Source: Actinomycetota bacterium
GTDB taxonomy: Bacteria; Actinomycetota; Thermoleophilia; Solirubrobacterales; 70-9
Reading direction: 5' to 3'
NCBI GenBank assembly: GCA_018268415.1
Contig: JAFDWO010000125.1
Span: 1 to 38,942 of the forward strand
DNA length: 38,942 nucleotides
The translations under genes were made by a program, and so were the position numbers. Numbering within the stretch: the stretch's first letter is position 1; every line of letters begins with the position of its first letter. Below, in pieces: positions 24,571 through 31,086 of this stretch. The notes under the pieces were generated by a model. That model ran no database searches. It saw only the letters and a program-made list of their open reading frames with translations, and was not told the origin of the DNA.

Positions 24571-25428
24571 ATGAAAACCACCAAACAGTCGACCTTCAGC
24601 GCGACGCTGCGCACCACGATCCTGATGGCCTCGCTCGGCGGGCTGCTCGTCGTGATCGGGGCCCTGGTCGGCGGTGCCAGGGGAGCAGGGTTCTTCCTGA
24701 TCCTCGCCCTGCTGATCAACGCAGGCTCCTACTTCTTCAGCGACAAACTGGCCCTGGCCGCGAGCCGCGCCAAGCCGATCGACGAATCGGAAGCGCCGCG
24801 CCTCTACCAGATGGTGCGCGAACTGACGACCCGCGCCGGGCTGCCGATGCCGCGCCTCTACATGATCCCCAGCGACCAGCCGAACGCCTTCGCGACCGGC
24901 CGCAACCCGAAACACTCGGCGGTCGCGGTCACCCGCGGGATCACCAAACTGCTCTCCGAGGACGAGCTGCGCGGGGTGCTCGGCCACGAGCTCACCCACG
25001 TCCGCAACCGCGACATCCTGATCCAGTCGGTCGCCTCGGCGATCGGTACTGCGATCACCTACGTCGCCTACATGCTGATGTTCTTCGGCGACGAAGACAA
25101 CGGGCCGCTCGGCCTGGTCGCGGCGCTGGCGATGGTGATCCTGGCCCCGATCGCGGCGAGCATCATCCAGCTGGCGATCTCGCGGCAGCGCGAGTACGCG
25201 GCGGATGCCGGCGGCGCCGAACTGTGCGGCAACCCGGAGTCCCTGGCGAGTGCGCTGCTGCGCCTCGAGCAGGGCGCCGAAGCGATGCCGATGCAGGTCA
25301 ACCAGGCCGCCGAGCCGCTCTACATCGTCCGTCCTTTCAAGGGAAAAGGCATGGCCGGCCTCTTCTCGACCCACCCGCCGATCGAGGAGCGGGTTCGCAG
25401 ACTTCGTCAGATGCGTCCGAGTCTCTAG
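24571..25428 (+). CDS. htpX: HtpX-like M48 zinc metalloprotease
   Basis: Membrane-bound protease that degrades misfolded membrane proteins with its active site on the cytoplasmic side. The 285-residue protein has two N-terminal helices (about 15-34 and 37-56), the zinc site HELTHVRNRD (His139, Glu140, His143), further helices after it, and the third ligand in REYAADAGGAEL. The end THPPIEERVRRLRQM is typical. AAGGAGATCT precedes the ATG. An intrinsic terminator follows at 25470. Confidence 0.95.
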   Translation: MKTTKQSTFSATLRTTILMASLGGLLVVIGALVGGARGAGFFLILALLINAGSYFFSDKLALAASRAKPIDESEAPRLYQMVRELTTRAGLPMPRLYMIPSDQPNAFATGRNPKHSAVAVTRGITKLLSEDELRGVLGHELTHVRNRDILIQSVASAIGTAITYVAYMLMFFGDEDNGPLGLVAALAMVILAPIAASIIQLAISRQREYAADAGGAELCGNPESLASALLRLEQGAEAMPMQVNQAAEPLYIVRPFKGKGMAGLFSTHPPIEERVRRLRQMRPSL

Positions 25429-25469
25429 GGCGCTCCCGAAGGGCTAGGTCTCGTCCGGTGACCTAAGTC

Positions 25470-25517
25470 AGCGCCGCGGCCGTCCGGTCTGGACGACGGC
25501 CGCGGCGCTTTTTCTTT
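25470..25517 (+). terminator. Rho-independent terminator after htpX
   Basis: A perfect 15-bp stem (25470-25484 with 25495-25509), a 10-nt loop and then TTTTTCTTT. It is the only standard GC-stem plus T-run terminator seen in the window, which makes the T-less palindromes elsewhere stand out. Confidence 0.9.
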
Positions 25518-25569
25518 GCCGTCTGGTCCGCGGCGCGCGCATTCGGCTTTGCGATTGGTTCCGGCGCAC

Positions 25570-25614
25570 TTGACACGTCCCCGAAGAGGCTCGCTATACT
25601 TTTTGAAGTAAAGC
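25570..25614 (+). promoter_or_regulatory. Promoter and sulfur-locus motif before moeZ
   Basis: TTGACA (25570-25575) and TATACT (25595-25600) form a sigma-70-like promoter with 19-nt spacing (17 to GCTATA). The segment 25592-25614 (CGCTATACTTTTTGAAGTAA...) recurs before cysM at 31051-31073 with 19 of 23 positions identical. ACTTnnnnAAGT is an imperfect dyad placed over the -10 and start point, as expected for a repressor site. Confidence 0.6.
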
Positions 25615-25638
25615 TGATCCGAATTAGGGGATTTTGAA

Positions 25639-26820
25639 ATGGCGACTGGCGCAGGAACCGAGCAGACGCAGGTGATCGAGGAGATCGCACCGTTCGAGGC
25701 GGCGCAGGAGATCGAGGGCGGCGGCATCGTCCTGATCGACTCGCGCGAGCCTCACGAGTACCAGGAGGCCCACCTCGACGGGGGCAAGCTGGTGCCGCCC
25801 GCGTTGCTCGCCGACCAGATCGAGACCGTCGCGCCGGACAAGTCGGCCCGCACGATCGTCTACTGCCGCTCCGGCAATCGCTCCGGCATCGCCGCCGCGC
25901 AGATGCAGGCGATGGGGTACACCGACGTCGCCTCGGTCGCCGGCGGGATCGTCCTCTGGCAGGAGCAGGGCCTGCCGGTCGTCTCTCCATCCGGGATGAC
26001 CCCGGAGCAGCGTGAGCGTTATTCCCGTCACACCTTGCTCCCCGAGGTCGGCGTCGACGGCCAGCTGAAGCTGCTGAACGCGAAGGTGCTCTTGCTCGGG
26101 GCCGGTGGCCTCGGCGCGCCGACGGCCCTCTATCTGGCCGCCGCCGGCATCGGCACCATCGGCCTCGTCGACGACGACGTGGTCGACGCCTCCAACCTGC
26201 AGCGCCAGGTGATCCACAACACCGAGCGGATCGGCATGCCGAAGACCACCTCGGCGCGGATCTTCATCGAAGGGCTCAACCCCGACGTCAAGGTGATCGA
26301 GCACAACGGGCGCCTCGACGCGGGCAACGTCCTCGACGTCATGTCCGACTACGACATCGTCGTCGACGGCGCCGACAACTTCCCCACCCGCTACCTGCTG
26401 AACGACGCCTCGGTGCGGCTGCGCAAGCCGGTCGTCTCCGCCTCGATCCTCGGCTTCGACGGGCAGGTCTCGACCTTCATGCCTTACGAGGGCCCCTGCT
26501 ACCGCTGCCTCTTCCCGACCCCGCCGCCCGCCGAGCTGGCGCCGAGCTGCTCCGCCAACGGCGTCCTCGGCGTGATGGCCGGGACGATGGGCACGCTGCA
26601 GGCCAACGAGGTGATCAAGCTGGTGCTCGGCAAGGGCGAGCCACTGATCGGCCGCCTGCTGCTCTACGAGGCGCTCAGCACCACCTTCACCGAGCTGAAG
26701 GTCCGCCGCGATCCGGACTGCCCGATCTGCGGTGAGAACGCGCCCGAGATCCCCGAGTCGGAGATGGGTCAGTTCCCGGACTACGACCTTTTCTGCGCCG
26801 GCGCCGGCGGGGACCGCTGA
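25639..26820 (+). CDS. Rhodanese-MoeB/ThiF fusion, sulfur-carrier activating protein (MoeZ-like)
   Basis: A 393-residue protein that should adenylate a ubiquitin-like sulfur carrier and transfer sulfur to it as thiocarboxylate. Residues 14-115 are a rhodanese domain with active-site Cys76 in VYCRSGNRSG. Residues about 120-385 are the E1-like domain: RYSRHTLLPEVG, ATP loop GAGGLGAP (154-161), DDDVVDASNLQRQ, and zinc pairs CYRC and CPIC. In mycobacterial MoeZ the rhodanese is at the C-terminus; here the order is reversed. The gene is 32 nt upstream of cysO, and the set with cysM and mec indicates CysO as substrate. It has a normal leader and its own promoter. Confidence 0.92.
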   Translation: MATGAGTEQTQVIEEIAPFEAAQEIEGGGIVLIDSREPHEYQEAHLDGGKLVPPALLADQIETVAPDKSARTIVYCRSGNRSGIAAAQMQAMGYTDVASVAGGIVLWQEQGLPVVSPSGMTPEQRERYSRHTLLPEVGVDGQLKLLNAKVLLLGAGGLGAPTALYLAAAGIGTIGLVDDDVVDASNLQRQVIHNTERIGMPKTTSARIFIEGLNPDVKVIEHNGRLDAGNVLDVMSDYDIVVDGADNFPTRYLLNDASVRLRKPVVSASILGFDGQVSTFMPYEGPCYRCLFPTPPPAELAPSCSANGVLGVMAGTMGTLQANEVIKLVLGKGEPLIGRLLLYEALSTTFTELKVRRDPDCPICGENAPEIPESEMGQFPDYDLFCAGAGGDR

Positions 26821-26837
26821 GCGGTCCCCGACTCGTC

Positions 26838-26843
26838 TAGGAT
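26838..26843 (+). promoter_or_regulatory. -10 hexamer TAGGAT before cysO
   Basis: TAGGAT ends 9 nt before the cysO ATG, in the 32-nt gap after the MoeZ-like gene, suggesting an internal near-leaderless promoter. Confidence 0.35.
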
Positions 26844-26852
26844 CAGCGCTCG

Positions 26853-27128
26853 ATGGCGACCGTACGCATCCCACCAGTCCTGCGGCCGAAGACCGGCGGC
26901 TCCCCCGAGGTCGATGCTCCCGGCGGCAACGTCGGCGAGGTCCTCCGCGCCCTCACCGACGCGCACCCGGACACCTCGGCCCAGCTCTTCGATACCGAGG
27001 GCGAGCTCAACCGTTATGTCAACGTCTACCTGAACGACGAGGACGTCCGCGTCCTCGACGGCCTCGGCACCGCGGTCAAGGACAGCGACACCGTGGTGAT
27101 CCTGCCGGCGATGGCCGGCGGCGCTTAG
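26853..27128 (+). CDS. cysO: CysO-like ubiquitin-fold sulfur carrier protein
   Basis: A 91-residue MoaD/ThiS-family carrier. The start VRIPPVLRPKTGG and the segment RYVNVYLNDEDVR match mycobacterial CysO closely. Its C-terminal diglycine is made into a thiocarboxylate that CysM uses to build cysteine. Here the sequence ends PAMAGGA: one alanine follows the diglycine, which would have to be removed before activation. The JAMM protease Mec encoded at 32088 could do this. The gene directly follows its likely activator. Confidence 0.92.
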   Translation: MATVRIPPVLRPKTGGSPEVDAPGGNVGEVLRALTDAHPDTSAQLFDTEGELNRYVNVYLNDEDVRVLDGLGTAVKDSDTVVILPAMAGGA

Positions 27129-27158
27129 CCGGCCGATCCGCCACGGAGGCGGCGCCCG

Positions 27159-27180
27159 AGCCCCGGAAAGGGCCGGGGCT
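27159..27180 (+). repeat. Hairpin after cysO with an alternative fold
   Basis: AGCCCCGG and CCGGGGCT pair around AAAGGG. Alternatively AAAGGGCC (27167-27174) can pair with GGCCCTTT (27181-27188), so the two folds exclude each other. It starts 31 nt after the stop and may act as a terminator, although no T-run follows. Confidence 0.5.
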
Positions 27181-27253
27181 GGCCCTTTCAAGCTGACGCC
27201 CGTGGGAAAGGCCCCCGGCCCCATCAAGCTGCCGCCCACTGCGAAGAGGGATG

Positions 27254-27305
27254 CGGCCGTCTCGTCCACGGCCCTGGCAGGCTGTGGCCGTGGCCGAGAC
27301 GGCCG
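27254..27305 (+). repeat. 19-bp hairpin with loop CTGGCAGGCTGT
   Basis: Arms 27255-27273 and 27286-27304 pair with one mismatch (extended by a C-G pair outside). The loop is the reverse complement of the loop at 28037-28048 and nearly that of 264-275. Confidence 0.85.
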
Positions 27306-27415
27306 AGGGTGCGGGGAGCGGGCGGGGGAAGCACGGAAGGCCCTCGCGGGAGGATGCGGGCGAGCGAGGCGGATCCCTCGCGTGAGGGACACGGCGCCCC
27401 CACGGATCCCCCCGA

Positions 27416-27655
27416 TCCCGACCCCCGGGGGTCGGGAGGTGTAACGGATCCCTCACCGGACGGGGGACCTCGTCACGGAGACGTCGGGAACGTCACCCTT
27501 CCTCCCGACCCTTCCATTGCTCAAGGATCTCCGTGTTTGGTTTCGGTTGCACAGCAACCGAGACTCGACGCGCGTCCCACGGATTCCCCCGATTCCGGCG
27601 TCCGGGGGCCGGAGGGTGCCACGGATCCCCCCCGATCCCGGCCCCGGGGCCGGGA
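27416..27655 (+). repeat. Three GATCCC-type palindromic modules
   Basis: Palindromes at 27416-27437 (TCCCGACCCCC and complement, perfect), 27594-27613 (two mismatches) and 27636-27655 (TCCCGGCCCC and complement, perfect) are each preceded by CCACGGATnCCCC-like sequence and followed by GAGGTG or GAGGGTG. The A-T pair of the first is G-C in the third, so pairing is kept while sequence changes. Confidence 0.7.
27540..27564 (+). repeat. 11-bp hairpin, covarying with copy 3
   Basis: GTTTCGGTTGC and GCAACCGAGAC flank ACA; all pairs are Watson-Crick except one T-G. The flanks (TCTCCGTGTTTG, TCGACGCGCGTCCCACGGA) match 38701-38750. Confidence 0.8.
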
Positions 27656-27742
27656 GGTGCGACGGACCGTCACGGAGGAGCGACCCCGTCACGAAGACGT
27701 AGGGAACTCCACGCCTCCTCCCGTGTTGTCCAACCGTCACGG

Positions 27743-27794
27743 ACGCGTTCCGTACTTTGACCCTGCCATGGCAGGGTCAAAGTACGGAACGCGT
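27743..27794. repeat. 52-bp perfect palindrome, no loop
   Basis: Arms 27743-27768 and 27769-27794 are exact reverse complements meeting at GCCATGGC. The same palindrome occurs at 38883-38934 with a single changed base. Confidence 0.92.
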
Positions 27795-27822
27795 TTTCGG
27801 GCCCTCTCCCGAGGCCCGAAAA
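27794..27822 (+). repeat. 10-bp hairpin adjoining the 52-bp palindrome
   Basis: TTTTCGGGCC (27794-27803) and GGCCCGAAAA (27813-27822) enclose 9 nt. It directly abuts the preceding palindrome. Confidence 0.75.
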
Positions 27823-28014
27823 GAGACCGAAGGTTCAGGAAAGGGTGACGTTCCCGGCGTCTTAGTCACCGATCGGGCCCAGGTGTGGCCCCTCCCGCAC
27901 GGACCCGTCACGGAAGTCCGACCTCGTGCCATCCCTGCGCGTCCCCCATCCCTGTGTCGTCTTTTTCACGACCCCCTCCTGTCCCCCGTGCCGCCTTCCC
28001 ACGACCCCCTCCCG

Positions 28015-28070
28015 TCCCGGGCGCCTCATGGCGCTCACAGCCTGCCAGGAGCGCCATGAGGCGCCCGGGA
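28015..28070 (-). repeat. 22-bp perfect hairpin with loop ACAGCCTGCCAG
   Basis: Arms 28015-28036 (TCCCGGGCGCCTCATGGCGC...) and 28049-28070 are exact reverse complements. The 12-nt loop is the exact reverse complement of the loop at 27274-27285, although the stems are unrelated. Confidence 0.92.
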
Positions 28071-28222
28071 CCATCTCGGACGGGTGGGGCGGCCGGGGTC
28101 GCGGCGCCACGCTCGCCCCACACCGCATCTTGGACGGCCGCAGGGGCCGCGGGCCACACCGCATCTCGGACGGCCGGGAGGGCCAGGGTCGCGCCGGTCC
28201 CTTCTTGACGGGTCTCGTCCCT

Positions 28223-28267
28223 TCCGCTGTTCCTTATGCGCCTATGAGGCGCATAAGGAACAGCGGA
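28223..28267. repeat. 21-bp-arm palindrome with ATG spacer
   Basis: Arms 28223-28243 (TCCGCTGTTCCTTATGCGCC...) and 28247-28267 are exact reverse complements separated by ATG. They are less GC-rich than the surrounding sequence. Confidence 0.9.
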
Positions 28268-28365
28268 GCGGTCTCGGACGACGGCGGGGCGTCCGTGGAC
28301 CGCGCCGCCACCCGGCCCGCGGGGCGCATCTCGGCCGAGCCACCCGGGCTGCGGCCGCGCCGCGC

Positions 28366-28458
28366 CGCACCTCGGCCGGCCGCCCCGACCAAAATCGCGC
28401 CCCACCTCGGCCGCCCGCCGCGGCCAAAATCGCACCCCACCTCGGCCGGCCGCCTCGC
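28366..28458 (+). repeat. 35-bp tandem repeat, two full units and a partial one
   Basis: Units at 28389-28423 and 28424-28458 share CCAAAATCGC and CCCCACCTCGGCCG; a partial unit with GCACCTCGGCCGGCCGCC precedes them. A diverged unit also appears near 28325 (GCATCTCGGCCGAGCC). Confidence 0.65.
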
Positions 28459-28492
28459 CCCCGAGGCACGCCGTCCCAGCACCGCCCCCGAG

Positions 28493-29257
28493 CTACCGCT
28501 CCAACACCAGCCCCAGGAACTTCTGGGTGCGCTCTTCGCGCGGGTTGTCGAGGACCTGTCTCGGGTCGCCTTGCTCGACCACGACGCCGCCGTCCATGAA
28601 GACGACCTGGTCGCCGACCTCCTTGGCGAAGCCCATCTCGTGGGTCACGACCAGCATCGTCATGCCTTCGCCGGCGAGCTCGCGCATCGTGTCGAGGACC
28701 TCTTTGACCAACTCGGGGTCGAGGGCGGAGGTGACCTCGTCGAAGAGCATCACGTGGGGTTCCATGGCGAGGGCGCGGGCGATCGCGACGCGCTGCTGTT
28801 GACCGCCGGAGAGGGTTTCCGGGTACTGGCCGAGCCGGTCGCCGAGGCCGACCCGCTCCAGCAGGGCGCGGCCTTTCTCCTCCGCCTCGGCCTTCGACCT
28901 GCCGAGCACCTTCTGCGGCGCCAGGGTGACGTTCTCCAGCGCCGTCTTGTGGGGGAAGAGGTTGAATTGCTGGAAGACCATGCCGACCCGCTGGCGCACG
29001 AAGTCGAGGTTCCAGCTCGACTCGCCGGTGCCCGAACCCGGGCCCTTGCAGATGTCCCGGCCCTCGAGGAAGATCTCGCCCTCCTCCGGCGGTGCCAGGA
29101 GATTGACGCAGCGCAACAGCGTGCTCTTGCCCGAGCCGCTCGGCCCGAGGATGCAGATCACTTCGCCTCTGCCGACCTCGAGATCGACCCCCTTCAGGAC
29201 TTCGAGGCTGCCGAAGCGTTTGCGCACGCCTTTCAGCTGTACCATCGGCTCGGCCAT
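28493..29257 (-). CDS. Polar amino-acid ABC transporter, ATP-binding protein
   Basis: A 254-residue GlnQ/HisP/TcyC-type ATPase: Walker [18 protein letters not shown] signature and Walker [13 protein letters not shown], with [14 protein letters not shown] typical of amino-acid transporters. Its ATG overlaps the permease stop (TGATG). Third gene of a binding-protein, permease, ATPase operon. The operon is divergent from cysM and lies between two parts of the cysteine pathway, so cystine or another sulfur amino acid is a reasonable guess; glutamine or glutamate remain possible. Confidence 0.94.
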   Translation of the reverse strand: MAEPMVQLKGVRKRFGSLEVLKGVDLEVGRGEVICILGPSGSGKSTLLRCVNLLAPPEEGEIFLEGRDICKGPGSGTGESSWNLDFVRQRVGMVFQQFNLFPHKTALENVTLAPQKVLGRSKAEAEEKGRALLERVGLGDRLGQYPETLSGGQQQRVAIARALAMEPHVMLFDEVTSALDPELVKEVLDTMRELAGEGMTMLVVTHEMGFAKEVGDQVVFMDGGVVVEQGDPRQVLDNPREERTQKFLGLVLER

Positions 29258-30000
29258 CAGGCGACCTCGATGTGCGCACCGCGGGTGATTTTCGCCTGGT
29301 TGCGTTTGATCAGGTAGTCGACCAGGCGGGCCATCGGCAGGGTGATGCAAAGGAAGAAGAAGGCCGTGAGGATCAGCGCCGAGCTGTTCAGCCGTTCGGC
29401 GAGGATTTCACGGCTGACCAGGACCGACTCGCCGAAGGCGATGACGCTGACCAGCGTCGTGTCCTTCAGCAGCGAGATCAATTCGTTCAGCATCGGCGCC
29501 GGGATCTTGGTCACGCCCTGCGGGACGATGACATAACGCATCGCCTGGAAGTGGCTCATCCCGAGCGACCGGGCCGCCTCCATCTGGCCGCCCGCCACCG
29601 CTTCGATCCCCGCCCGGTAGACCTCGGCCGTGTAGGCGCCGTAGACGAGCACGAGGCCGGTGACTCCGTACCAGTAGGGGTCTGGCTCGCCGAACCACTG
29701 CGGGATGCGGATGCTTTTCGGCAGGAAGGTGAGGAACGGGACGCCGCCGGAGATCAGCAGAATCACGATCAGCAGGGGGATCGCCCGGAAGACGTCGATG
29801 TAGGCGATCGTCAGGAAGCGGATCGGGAGGAACTTCTTTCCCGGCGACTGGCGCAGGAGGGCAAGGATGAGGCCCCAGGCCAGGGCGACGACGGTCGCGA
29901 CCGCAAAGATCAACAGGTTCTGGAGGAAAGCTTCGAAGACTTCGCCGAAGTGTTCTCCCATCACGTTGAAGTCGAAGTACTGTTCGAAAAAGACCTTCAA
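29257..30000 (-). CDS. Polar amino-acid ABC transporter, permease
   Basis: A 247-residue HisM/GlnP-type permease with about five membrane helices. Visible are the family's [19 protein letters not shown], the EAA loop [21 protein letters not shown] and [18 protein letters not shown]. One permease gene implies a homodimer. The start is a TTG (30000) with CAGGAG 9 nt upstream; no ATG is available before the first helix. It follows the binding protein after 93 nt. Confidence 0.93.
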   Translation of the reverse strand: MKVFFEQYFDFNVMGEHFGEVFEAFLQNLLIFAVATVVALAWGLILALLRQSPGKKFLPIRFLTIAYIDVFRAIPLLIVILLISGGVPFLTFLPKSIRIPQWFGEPDPYWYGVTGLVLVYGAYTAEVYRAGIEAVAGGQMEAARSLGMSHFQAMRYVIVPQGVTKIPAPMLNELISLLKDTTLVSVIAFGESVLVSREILAERLNSSALILTAFFFLCITLPMARLVDYLIKRNQAKITRGAHIEVA

Positions 30001-30093
30001 ATTTCGCTCCTGGTCCTGCGTTTCCCAATCGAAGAGGGGGCACCGCCCGCGGCGCCCCCTCCGTCGTACCAGTCCTGCGTTATCGCGCTGCCG

Positions 30094-30963
30094 CTATTTC
30101 GATTCGGCTTCTTCGATCGCCTTGAGGAGGCCTTCCTTGGGCGGTGCCTCGTGGAACCATTTTTCGTAGACGGTCGCGTATTTGCCGTTTTCGATGGTTT
30201 TTTTCAGGCCTTCGTTGAGCTGTTCGAGCAGTTCGGTGCTTTCCTTCGCCACCGCGATTCCGTACGTTTCGTTGGTCGCCACCTTTTCGGCGATTTCGAT
30301 GCCGCTCAGTTCTTCGGTCGCCTTGACGGCCACGGGGTTGTCGATGATCACCGCTTCGACCGTGCCGGCCTTCAGCGCGTTGATCGCGTCAGGGCCTTCG
30401 GGGTAGGGACGAAGTTCGGACGCTTCGGCTTTTTCCTTGCCGAGGGCGAGTCCGGTCGTGCCCTGCTGGGCGGCGACGACCTTGCCCTTGAGATCGGAGA
30501 GACCCTTGATCGGGCTGCCTTCGGTGACCACGATCGCCTGCTCGGAGAGGTAGTAGGGCAGCGAGAAGGAGACGACCTGTTCGCGTTCCGGGGTGATAGT
30601 CGCGGCCGACATCACCGCTTCGAACTTGCCCTGAGCGACGTCACGGAAGATCGTTTCGAACGAAGAGTCGATGAATTCCGGTTCGCGCCCGATTTCTTCG
30701 CCGATCGCTTCCATCAGGTTGACGTCGAAGCCCGTGTAGCTGCCCTTTTTGCCTTGCTCGAACGGGGGATAGGGGATGTCGGAGCCAACGGCCAACTTTT
30801 CGCCGCCGCCTTCTCCGGCCGCGCCGCCACCTTCGGCGGATTCTTCGCTCCCGGTCTTTTCCGAGCTGGAGCTGCCGCCTCCGCCGCACCCCGTGACGAC
30901 GAGCGCCACGGCCCCCACAAGCAGTACCGCCATCAAGGCGGCCAGCCGCGTTTTACTGGACAA
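30094..30963 (-). CDS. Amino-acid ABC transporter substrate-binding lipoprotein
   Basis: A 289-residue lipoprotein of the family 3 binding proteins. Signal peptide with lipobox VVTGC (Cys26), a Gly/Ser/Glu-rich tether (to about 55), then the two-lobed domain: VGSDIPYPPFEQGKKGSYTG, FDVNLMEAIGEEIG, SFSLPYYLSEQAIVV, LKGKVVAAQQGTTG and VEAVIIDNPVA. The start is a TTG preceded by GGAGGA. It is the first gene of its operon; the promoter shares the 123-nt gap with divergent cysM. Ligand unknown. Confidence 0.92.
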   Translation of the reverse strand: MSSKTRLAALMAVLLVGAVALVVTGCGGGGSSSSEKTGSEESAEGGGAAGEGGGEKLAVGSDIPYPPFEQGKKGSYTGFDVNLMEAIGEEIGREPEFIDSSFETIFRDVAQGKFEAVMSAATITPEREQVVSFSLPYYLSEQAIVVTEGSPIKGLSDLKGKVVAAQQGTTGLALGKEKAEASELRPYPEGPDAINALKAGTVEAVIIDNPVAVKATEELSGIEIAEKVATNETYGIAVAKESTELLEQLNEGLKKTIENGKYATVYEKWFHEAPPKEGLLKAIEEAESK

Positions 30964-31050
30964 AACTTCCTCCGATCAACAAATTGCTGTACCCGGGCGA
31001 GCGTACACCCGTTTCGGGGGGTCACGTCTATCCAAATGGCCAAAGCGCAT

Positions 31051-31073
31051 CGCTACACTTTCTGAAGTAAGGG
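31051..31073 (+). promoter_or_regulatory. Sulfur-locus motif and -10 before cysM
   Basis: CGCTACACTTTCTGAAGTAA plus GGG matches the segment before the MoeZ-like gene in 19 of 23 positions. TACACT (31054-31059) is a good -10. The dyad ACTT/AAGT lies over the expected transcription start. The gap also serves the divergent transporter. Confidence 0.6.
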
Positions 31074-31086
31074 GACCCGGCACGCG

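Larger units (their letters stand above)
27189..28488 (+). repeat. Mosaic palindromic intergenic repeat, copy 2, plus further hairpin modules
   Basis: This 1.3-kb gap between the convergent cysO and glnQ-like genes has no supported gene. About 27189-27800 aligns with 38393-38942 in the same orientation, and 27230-27885 aligns in part with copy 1 inverted. Within it are the 19-bp hairpin (27254), three tandem GATCCC palindromes (27416-27655), a small hairpin (27540), a 52-bp palindrome (27743), a 10-bp stem (27794) and long-range inverted copies of ACGTCGGGAACGTCACCCTT (27482 and 27840). From 27885 on come extra modules not seen in copies 1 and 3, with large hairpins at 28015 and 28223 and tandem repeats at 28366. 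Confidence 0.85.

Noticed and set aside
27743..27794. Insertion sequence ends
   Set aside because: No transposase frame and no target duplications are visible near any of the palindromes; the two arms touch directly.
27309..27848. Open frames in the mosaic repeats with similar peptides (DVGNSTPPPVL-like, DVGNVTLPPDPSIAQG)
   Set aside because: The resemblance follows from DNA identity. Frames shift between copies, palindromes dominate and compensatory changes follow base pairing, not codons.
28366..28458. Possible CRISPR array
   Set aside because: Units are directly tandem without unique spacers, there are too few of them, and no cas genes are in the window.
29272..31065. 597-codon plus-strand frame opposite the ABC transporter
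   Set aside because: Antisense shadow of three well-defined transporter genes.
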